A DNA stretch of 8,674 bases, taken from the NCBI GenBank assembly GCA_947653315.1, contig CANTGP010000107.1, positions 1 to 8,674 of the forward strand, in the 5' to 3' direction. Position numbers and translations under genes: made by a program. The notes below the pieces were generated by a model, which searched no databases, was not told the DNA's origin, and was given only the letters and a program-made list of their open reading frames with translations. Shown here piece after piece: positions 1 through 5,637 of the stretch. The stretch's first letter is position 1. Every line of letters begins with the position of its first letter. This stretch comes from an uncultured Lachnospiraceae bacterium (GTDB taxonomy: Bacteria; Bacillota; Clostridia; Lachnospirales; Lachnospiraceae).

Positions 1-199
1 TCATCCCCGTTTTCCGGGATACGAATGTTGCCAAAGTCCTTTTGCTGCCGTTTAACACATAGGACACTACATAGCCGCTTTTTTGCAGTTTTATGTCGCA
101 CTTACAGCCGTTCCCCGTCAGATACCCGTTGATTTGGCTTACAAAGCTGCGGAAACGGCCATCGACCGTTTCCATAAACATATCAAATTTCCCGTCCAT
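1..199 (-). CDS. Conserved-looking hypothetical protein, N-terminal 66 residues only
   Basis: I do not recognise a named family. The frame starts at ATG 199 (minus strand) and stays open through 66 codons to the window edge, so the C-terminal part is missing. A strong GGAGG ribosome binding site sits 5-6 bases ahead of the ATG, which fixes the start. The N-terminus reads MDGKFDMFMETVDGRF, then a stretch with two close cysteines (NGCKCDIK), then a segment rich in beta-type residues (SGYVVSYVL) and a basic FVSRKTGM. No signal peptide or membrane helix is visible, so it is probably cytoplasmic. It begins only 11 bases after the stop of the AraC/GyrI gene on the same strand, so the two are almost certainly cotranscribed and it may work with, or be controlled by, that regulator. 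The call as a gene rests on the ribosome binding site, the open frame and the context. Confidence 0.72.
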   Translation of the reverse strand, partial: MDGKFDMFMETVDGRFRSFVSQINGYLTGNGCKCDIKLQKSGYVVSYVLNGSKRTLATFVSRKTGM

Positions 200-210
200 A
201 AGTCCCTCCG

Positions 211-1062
211 TTATGCCTTTTTCTTTACCACGGGTATCCATACCTCATATTGTGCGTTCTGTGGGTCCGGATTTAAGTAAACCTCGATATCCGGAGCGTT
301 GGCATATTCATATCCGGAAGCCGGAAGCCACTCCGTTACAATCCGCTGCTCCAAGTCCTGGATCGACTGGTTGGTACCCGTTCCGGAAAAGATTGCCCAG
401 GTAGATGCAGGCACGGTATATTCTTCAAATTCAGTGCTCGTTTTGGTACTGGAAACGGCAATGAAATATTTCCATTGTTCTTCCTCATTGCAGGCACTCA
501 CACCCAAAATACCCATTGGCGGCGTATCCATCATTCCTGCAAGTGCCTGTATTGTTCCGTTTGCAGACGCCTCCTGCCACATCTTTGGCACCACCGTAAA
601 ATTTTTTTCGATTTCCTTATCCAGCGGCGCAGATACGCCAATGATACGGAATGCTTCTTTTGTCTCGATTCTATAATTCATTTCTGCCGCTCCTTTCACT
701 GCAATCCTAAATACAATGGGGGAAAAAGATTTCACGGATACGCCCCCGTCTTTCACCGCCGATGGGGCGAGCCCGTGAAAAGCCTGAAACGCCCTGTTAA
801 ATGCGGTGGGCGAACGGTAGCCGTACTTCTCTGCAATATCAATAATCCGTTCCTCCCCACCCTGCAAGTCTACCGCTGCCAAAGACATTTTTCGTCTCCG
901 GATATACTCTGCCAACGTAATGCCCGCCATATAAGTAAACATCCTTTGGTAGTGATAAGCAGAGCAGCAGGCAATCCGCCCAAGCTGTTCATAATCAATT
1001 TCACCCGTCAAATGTTCCTCAATGTAATTCATGCTTTGGTTTAATCTTTGGACCCATTCCAT
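211..1062 (-). CDS. AraC-family regulator with GyrI-like effector-binding domain
   Basis: A 283-residue transcription factor of the Rob/GyrI-type architecture. The AraC DNA-binding domain comes first (about residues 8-105), with one helix-turn-helix around 24-45 (YEQLGRIACCSAYHYQRMF) and the second around 72-97 (IIDIAEKYGYRSPTAFNRAF). The second contains the family's usual pattern of a Gly-Tyr pair, a Ser and a paired Phe-x-Arg-x-Phe. Residues 129-280 look like a GyrI-like small-molecule-binding domain: it opens with YRIETKEAFRIIGVSAPL, has GILGVSA near 184-190 and ends with YEVWIPV, where the Glu is typical of this fold. Such proteins usually bind a hydrophobic or cationic ligand and activate nearby genes; the ligand here is unknown. 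The ATG at 1062 is preceded by AGGAGGT with 5-base spacing, so the start is secure. The stop at 211 lies 11 bases before the next gene on the same strand. Confidence 0.93.
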   Translation of the reverse strand: MEWVQRLNQSMNYIEEHLTGEIDYEQLGRIACCSAYHYQRMFTYMAGITLAEYIRRRKMSLAAVDLQGGEERIIDIAEKYGYRSPTAFNRAFQAFHGLAPSAVKDGGVSVKSFSPIVFRIAVKGAAEMNYRIETKEAFRIIGVSAPLDKEIEKNFTVVPKMWQEASANGTIQALAGMMDTPPMGILGVSACNEEEQWKYFIAVSSTKTSTEFEEYTVPASTWAIFSGTGTNQSIQDLEQRIVTEWLPASGYEYANAPDIEVYLNPDPQNAQYEVWIPVVKKKA

Positions 1063-1068
1063 GCGATA

Positions 1069-1075
1069 CCTCCTA
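1069..1075 (-). promoter_or_regulatory. Ribosome binding site of the AraC/GyrI gene
   Basis: On the minus strand the sequence reads AGGAGGT, five bases ahead of ATG 1062. It is close to the perfect anti-Shine-Dalgarno complement and decides the start over internal Met codons. The 3' foot of an imperfect hairpin in the leader (1077-1112) almost touches it. Confidence 0.8.
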
Positions 1076-1076
1076 T

Positions 1077-1112
1077 CCGGTAACTATTCAGCCTTCGGCT
1101 TCACGGTTACGG
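1077..1112. repeat. Interrupted inverted repeat in the leader of the AraC/GyrI gene
   Basis: In plus-strand terms the outer arms are GTAAC (1080-1084) and GTTAC (1106-1110), extendable by CC/GG if one G is bulged. The inner arms are AGCC (1090-1093) and GGCT (1097-1100) around a TTC triplet. Five-base internal loops separate the two stems. The element ends just upstream of the AGGAGG ribosome binding site, so it could be an mRNA hairpin affecting initiation or a binding site for a dimeric regulator. No T-tract follows on either strand, so it is not a terminator. Confidence 0.4.
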
Positions 1113-1190
1113 AATCCTGTCCATTCCAAGTTTTCCTTCGGCAAAGAGACCGGATTCTTCCCAACCTTTACTCATTCTTTTATCTTTATC

Positions 1191-1196
1191 ATTATA
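1191..1196 (-). promoter_or_regulatory. Candidate -10 box for the AraC/GyrI operon
   Basis: The minus strand carries a consensus TATAAT here, about 130 bases ahead of the AraC/GyrI start and within the 190-bp gap behind the DUF5131 gene. No recognisable -35 lies at 16-20 bases (17-base spacing gives AGGAAA), and there is no TGn extension. If real, the promoter would be weak or activator-dependent, as is common for genes of this regulator type. A/T-rich DNA throws up such hexamers by chance, so confidence is low. Confidence 0.3.
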
Positions 1197-1252
1197 AGGC
1201 TTATTCTTACATTTTTCCTCTTTATCCTTGCACAAAAAAGAGAGGAGACCAT

Positions 1253-1960
1253 TCAAACATTGATATTTGCTTTTCTGGCCTGGCTGCATAAATCACGGGT
1301 AGACAGCGTGTAACTTTTTCCATCCTTGATAAAATGTGTCCCGCACTGCCGGAATTCAAAATGTACTTTTTGGGCAATACACTGCTCCCGTATGGAAAGT
1401 ACCCACGCATAGTCAAGCGGTCTGGCGTTTTTATCCGATTCGCCGCCAACTACGACTAATTCAACATGACCAAGATAGGCGGAAAGGTTTATTTCCCCAA
1501 TCAATGGCTGGCAAATAATGTTTTTGTGTTTTACGGGCAGTTCATTGAAAATGGAAAGCCTGTCATCAGCCCTGTCTTGATTTTCCACCGTACATCCGAC
1601 TGTGACGTTATCGTATCCATCGTTCCAGTCCTTTGGGATACAATCCATAAACCGCTCGATACGCTTTGTCAAAAACAGGAAATGCAGATCCTTACGCTCC
1701 CGCATCATCTGCCAGCATTCGGCACGCCATTCATCGGCATCTTCAATCAGAAAATCCGAGGAAAAGCATAAGTTTACGGTCTGTCCCGCTTTCATTTTAT
1801 ATGTCCCCGATTTATTTTTAGTGACAGGGGCGTAGAAATTATCCGTCTTTACAATATTGTTTGTGGCAATTCCACGTCTGAAATCGCCCTTATGAATGTA
1901 ACAATACCTGCATCCCTCACTATGTTTGTGGCAGCCACGCCACGGATTCCACATTGCCAT
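1253..1960 (-). CDS. DUF5131 (phage Gp37/Gp68-type) family protein
   Basis: A 235-residue protein of the DUF5131 family, also annotated as phage Gp37/Gp68 family; its biochemical role is not established to my knowledge. Supporting motifs are the N-terminal WNPWRGCHKHSEGCRYCY with cysteines at 10, 17 and 20 (C-x6-C-x2-C, suggestive of metal or Fe-S binding). Further motifs are FLFLTKR (94-100), NVTVGCTVENQDRADDR (118-134), VVVGGESDKNARPLDYAWV (169-187) and FRQCGTHF (203-210), then a C-terminal SQARKAN tail. These occur in the family order and the length is normal, so the gene looks intact. It is probably cytoplasmic, with no signal peptide. ATG 1960 follows a GGGGGAAATGAT leader; ATG 1954 two codons on is a possible alternative. 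It lies 47 bases downstream of the GTPase-NYN gene with no terminator seen between them, so read-through is likely. Confidence 0.88.
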   Translation of the reverse strand: MAMWNPWRGCHKHSEGCRYCYIHKGDFRRGIATNNIVKTDNFYAPVTKNKSGTYKMKAGQTVNLCFSSDFLIEDADEWRAECWQMMRERKDLHFLFLTKRIERFMDCIPKDWNDGYDNVTVGCTVENQDRADDRLSIFNELPVKHKNIICQPLIGEINLSAYLGHVELVVVGGESDKNARPLDYAWVLSIREQCIAQKVHFEFRQCGTHFIKDGKSYTLSTRDLCSQARKANINV

Positions 1961-2007
1961 ATCATTTCCCCCGTCAAATTTTCCGCTAATCGCTCTTGCT
2001 GCAAAAA

Positions 2008-4740
2008 CTACGGATGATTTGGATCAACCTCCCCTTTCATGCGCTCCGCCGTCTTTGCATCCAGCATATAATTCTTCCCTTCCTTCTGTTTTTCCGTATA
2101 CCCCCGGTACAGTTCCTCCCCTGCCCGCTTTACTTCCTCCTCAAATTCCCTTGCCGAAATCAGGATGCATCCCTGTCCCCTTATTATAATCTGCTCCATG
2201 CCGTCCGACGTCACTACCGTCACTTTTGCCCTCTTTCCGTTTTCATGGGCAAATTTCTCGATATACTGATCCGCCGTTTCCGCTTCTTTTGTATAGACCA
2301 CATGGATATTGTGGTAATCCAGGATTTCCGTCTCGTGCCCCTGTATCCGGTAGGCATCAAATACCACAATAATCGAAATGCCCCGCACGCCCTGGTAGTT
2401 GCAGAGGATATCCATCAGTTTCCCACGCGCCCCGTCAATGTTTACGGCGGCAAGCTCCCGCAAATCTTCCCATGCATGAATGATGTTGTAACCGTCCACA
2501 AGCAGGACTTCTTCCTGCCGTAAGGAATTCTCCTGCCGTAAAGATTTCTCCGGTGTCTTCTGCGTTCTGCCGTAATGATACGTCGCCGCAGAGCTGTTTC
2601 CCTTTTGTCCGGCAGGGGAATCTGCCGCTTTTTTCCGGTTGGCGTGGCACGCTTTTTCCAAAATGGCATCCACTTCCTCCGTACCAATCCATGCCGGTCC
2701 TTCTTCCTGCTGCTTTTTCCTGCCGTATCTTCCTGTTTGGGAGCCCTGTCCCGTTCCTTCTTCCGCCCCCCGGTCAGGCACCGTCCCCTGCCCGTCCGGA
2801 AAAGGGCTGTCCACATGCATGTATTCCTTTACCCTGTCCCATTCCACCACGAAACCGGCGCCATGGGCGCAGAATACCGAGCCGGAAGGATTCTCCAAAT
2901 CCCGCTCAGGGTCATAGCCGGTACGTTCCACGACCTCTTTCGCATTATGGCACGGTTCATATCCCCGGAATGTACAGGAAAGTTTCCCCGCTCCCCTTGT
3001 ATAAGCGGCAAGCTCTTTCTGGTAATCCTGCATGGCTGCCGCAGGTACTTTCCCACACAGTACCGTCATACCGTTTTCCGCCGCAGGCAGCCCGAAAGCG
3101 GCGGAACGTTTTTCCATATCCGTCATGGCGCGTCCTGTCATGCCTTCCGGCACTTCCAGCCGGAAATCATAATAAGGCTCCAAAAGCACGGACTGTGCTT
3201 CCATCAATCCCTGCCGCAGCGCCCGGTATGTCGCCTGTCTGAAATCCCCGCCTTCCGTATGCTTTTGGTGGGCGCGCCCTGCCACCAGCGTAATCCGCAT
3301 ATCCGTGATGGGAGCGCCCGTCAACACCCCCTTATGCTCCCTTTCCTCCAAATGGGTCAGCACCAACCGCTGCCAGTTCCGGTCCAGTTCATCCTCACTG
3401 CAATTTGCGGCGAATTTCAATCCGCTTCCCGGTTCCGCCGCTTCCAACAGCAAGTGTACTTCCGCATAATGGCGCAAAGGTTCAAAATGCCCCACGCCCT
3501 CCACGCTTCCGGCAATGGTTTCCTTATAGACGATATTGCCTGCCCCGAATCCCACCGTTACCCCGAACCGCTCTTTTATCATACTTCCAAGGACTTCCGT
3601 CTGCACCTCCCCCATGATTTTCGCCTGTATTTCCTTTAACTCCCCGTCCCAGACGATATGCAAAAGGGGTTCCTCCTCCTCAAGCTGCCGCAGTTTCGGC
3701 AGGAACAGCGCTGCGTCAAGCCCCTCCGGAAGAATCATCCGGTAGGTCATCACCGGTTCCAATACCGGAAGGAAACCTTCTTTTTCCGCGCCGAGCCCTT
3801 CCCCCGCATAGGTCTTTGACAGTCCCAGGACGGCACAGACATCCCCTGCGGATACTTCCTCCGCGGCGGCATATTTTTCCCCCGAATAGATACGGATTTG
3901 ATGGACCTTTTCCTCCCATGCTTCCGTTCCCGTCCTGCCGCTTAACGCCGCTTTCGTCCGCAGCGTCCCGCCCGTTACTTTTAAAAAGGTCAGCCTGTTC
4001 CCCTGGTCATCCCTGCCGATTTTAAACACTTTCGCGGCAAATTCCTCCCCGTAAACCGGAACCTGCACAAAACGGCGAAGCCCCTGCAGAAATTCCCCGA
4101 CGCCCTCGTTCTTCAGCGCGGAACCGAAAAAGCAGGGAAAAATCTTCCGCTTTCGGATTAGTCTTTGTATTTCCGCATCCCCCACCGAACCGCTTTCCAA
4201 AAAAGTCTCCAGCGTCCGTTCATCCGCCACCGCCACGTTTTCATAAAACATTTCCGTGTCCGTATCGGTAAAATCCGTACACTCCCCATGCAGCCGTTTC
4301 TTTAACTGACCAAGCAGCAGCTCTTTCCCCGCCTTAAGCTGGTCCGTTTTATTGACGAACAGGAAAACGGGGACGCCATATTCCGCCAACAGCCGCCAAA
4401 GCGTCTGCGTATGTCCCTGCACGCCGTCCGCGCCGTTTATGACCAGTACGGCATAATCGAGCACCTGCAGTGTCCGTTCCATCTCCGCGGAAAAATCCAC
4501 ATGCCCCGGCGTATCCAAAAGCGTTACCTGCATATCCCCCAGCCGGAAAAGTGCCTGTTTGGAGAAAATCGTAATGCCCCTGTCGCGCTCCAGCGCATAA
4601 GTGTCCAAAAAAGCATCTCCGTTATCCACCCTTCCCATCTTCCGGATGCTTCCCCCATGATAGAGCACCGCTTCCGAAAGAGTGGTTTTACCCGCATCCA
4701 CATGTGCCAAAATTCCTATGACCAGCTTCTTCATCGCCAT
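2008..4740 (-). CDS. Tet(M)-like ribosomal GTPase fused to a Rae1/YacP-type NYN ribonuclease domain
   Basis: A 910-residue fusion; Tet(M)/Tet(O) proteins have about 640 residues. GTPase motifs are complete: P-loop AHVDAGKT (12-19), RGIT switch I (54-57), DTPGH with catalytic His80 (76-80), NKTD (130-133) and the SA of G5 (207-208). EF-G-like domains II-V follow to about 645. The domain IV tip (488-496) reads GRAHQKHTE, not the GLYYSPVST of Tet(M), so tetracycline protection is doubtful. A polar G/Q/K/E-rich linker (about 646-740) leads to a NYN domain (744-872) resembling B. subtilis YacP/Rae1. Its acidic residues are all present: LLVDGYN (Asp749), VVFDA (Asp795), ETADQYIE (Asp824) and TSD (Asp846). 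A GGAG overlapping the upstream gene's end lies six bases before ATG 4740, and the upstream TAA directly abuts the ATG. Ribosome binding is expected from the family; A-site mRNA cleavage is inferred. Confidence 0.9.
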   Translation of the reverse strand: MAMKKLVIGILAHVDAGKTTLSEAVLYHGGSIRKMGRVDNGDAFLDTYALERDRGITIFSKQALFRLGDMQVTLLDTPGHVDFSAEMERTLQVLDYAVLVINGADGVQGHTQTLWRLLAEYGVPVFLFVNKTDQLKAGKELLLGQLKKRLHGECTDFTDTDTEMFYENVAVADERTLETFLESGSVGDAEIQRLIRKRKIFPCFFGSALKNEGVGEFLQGLRRFVQVPVYGEEFAAKVFKIGRDDQGNRLTFLKVTGGTLRTKAALSGRTGTEAWEEKVHQIRIYSGEKYAAAEEVSAGDVCAVLGLSKTYAGEGLGAEKEGFLPVLEPVMTYRMILPEGLDAALFLPKLRQLEEEEPLLHIVWDGELKEIQAKIMGEVQTEVLGSMIKERFGVTVGFGAGNIVYKETIAGSVEGVGHFEPLRHYAEVHLLLEAAEPGSGLKFAANCSEDELDRNWQRLVLTHLEEREHKGVLTGAPITDMRITLVAGRAHQKHTEGGDFRQATYRALRQGLMEAQSVLLEPYYDFRLEVPEGMTGRAMTDMEKRSAAFGLPAAENGMTVLCGKVPAAAMQDYQKELAAYTRGAGKLSCTFRGYEPCHNAKEVVERTGYDPERDLENPSGSVFCAHGAGFVVEWDRVKEYMHVDSPFPDGQGTVPDRGAEEGTGQGSQTGRYGRKKQQEEGPAWIGTEEVDAILEKACHANRKKAADSPAGQKGNSSAATYHYGRTQKTPEKSLRQENSLRQEEVLLVDGYNIIHAWEDLRELAAVNIDGARGKLMDILCNYQGVRGISIIVVFDAYRIQGHETEILDYHNIHVVYTKEAETADQYIEKFAHENGKRAKVTVVTSDGMEQIIIRGQGCILISAREFEEEVKRAGEELYRGYTEKQKEGKNYMLDAKTAERMKGEVDPNHP
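2514..2541. repeat. Short tandem repeat, 18-bp period, in the interdomain linker
   Basis: The decamer CCTGCCGTAA occurs at 2514-2523 and again at 2532-2541, exactly 18 bases apart and in frame. It encodes the duplicated SLRQE motif (residues 733-743) just before the NYN domain. This looks like a small in-frame duplication that lengthened the linker. Confidence 0.6.
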
Positions 4741-5637
4741 TTACAACTCCAATCCGCCAAAAAAATCCGCCCCGGCACGCTCCTCCTCCATACATTCCAA
4801 AAGATACTGCGTCATTTCCGGGTTCGTCCCGCCAAGTCCCTCCATCAAAAGCCGGATTTCCTCCCGGTCCAGACACCCGCTTTCCTTTAAAATCTTAAGG
4901 TAACGGACCTGGCGGCAGTATTCCCTGTCCCTGTCGCAAACCACATCGGTTAACAGTCCGCCCTTCCCTGCCGGCACGTCCCGTTCCCTCATCCGTTCCT
5001 CCAAATACCTCCGCAGACGTTCCCCCATGGTTTCCCCCAGGTAATCCGGGTAACGGAGCCGCTGCAATACCAGTCTTATTTTATCCTTCCGTCTTCCCTC
5101 CACGTATTTCGGAATCTGCTCGTCCATGTCTTCCACATGAAACCACCCGATGAAAACCGGTTCAAAACCTTCCTCATCGGGTGCCTCCAAATAATCCGCC
5201 AACGCCCTGTCATACTGCCCCATCCATTCCCCGTGGCTCCGTTCATCCCCTGCAAACTCCGGCCGGAGTAAAGCGTCCTTTCCCATTACCGTCACCGCGG
5301 ATGCCAGAAAATACGGAAGTCCCTGATTCTTTGCCGTACATCCCCTCACCGTTATCTTCCTTAGCCGTCCGCAGTCCAAAAATACCTTCCTTCCGCAGTC
5401 CATACCGGAAAAAGGAAGAATTAGTTCTTCCAAATTCTGCATATGGGCAAACGCCCAGTCGCCAATCCGTACCACGCCATCCGGTATTTCCAGCTTCCGC
5501 AGCGTCTTGCAGCTTAAAAACGCCTTCGGTGCAATTCCCGTTACCACCGCGCCGCCTTCTTCCGCGGGTACGGCAAAAGAGACAACACGGCTGCTGCCCG
5601 CATATCTTGTAAAGAAATGCTTTTCCCCTTCCGTCAT
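4741..5637 (-). CDS. Cytoplasmic BspA-type (LRR_5) leucine-rich repeat protein
   Basis: A 298-residue protein with a short block of LRR_5/BspA-type repeats at about 28-100. The pattern is GIAPKAFLSCKTLRKLEIPD, then VVRIGDWAFAHMQNLEELILP, then KVFLDCGRLRKITVRG: a recurring AF-x-x-C/M-x-x-L-x-x-L-x-I/L-P ladder of about 23 residues. The remainder (about 135-290) is charged and mostly helical, matching no family I can name. There is no signal peptide or cell-wall anchor, unlike the secreted BspA-type proteins, so it is probably a cytoplasmic protein-interaction module. Its ATG overlaps the TGA of the diguanylate cyclase gene (ATGA), with GGGAG and AGGAG sequences inside the end of that gene. Its TAA abuts the ATG of the GTPase-NYN gene. 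This placement suggests coupled, roughly equal expression and possibly a physical link between the partners. Confidence 0.82.
   Translation of the reverse strand: MTEGEKHFFTRYAGSSRVVSFAVPAEEGGAVVTGIAPKAFLSCKTLRKLEIPDGVVRIGDWAFAHMQNLEELILPFSGMDCGRKVFLDCGRLRKITVRGCTAKNQGLPYFLASAVTVMGKDALLRPEFAGDERSHGEWMGQYDRALADYLEAPDEEGFEPVFIGWFHVEDMDEQIPKYVEGRRKDKIRLVLQRLRYPDYLGETMGERLRRYLEERMRERDVPAGKGGLLTDVVCDRDREYCRQVRYLKILKESGCLDREEIRLLMEGLGGTNPEMTQYLLECMEEERAGADFFGGLEL

Noticed and set aside
475..1044. 189-residue open frame on the plus strand
   Set aside because: It is antisense to the AraC/GyrI gene, Cys/His/Arg-rich, with no domain or start signal.
1232..1250. Intrinsic terminator after the DUF5131 gene
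   Set aside because: The minus strand has a T-run there, but no stable stem precedes it.
1961..2007. Terminator between the GTPase-NYN gene and DUF5131
   Set aside because: Only a short TGCAGCA-type palindrome was found, with no stem-loop plus T-tract, so the genes may be cotranscribed.
2575..3639. 354-residue open frame on the plus strand
   Set aside because: It lies wholly antisense to the GTPase-NYN gene, is rich in Arg, Pro, Ser, His and Cys with no recognisable domain, has no convincing ribosome binding site, and the opposite frame is clearly a real protein.
2008..4740. Annotation as a tetracycline resistance gene (tetM/tetO/tetW)
   Set aside because: Overall resemblance is to that superfamily, but the tip-loop residues differ, the protein is about 270 residues longer and it carries a nuclease domain. 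Resistance cannot be claimed.
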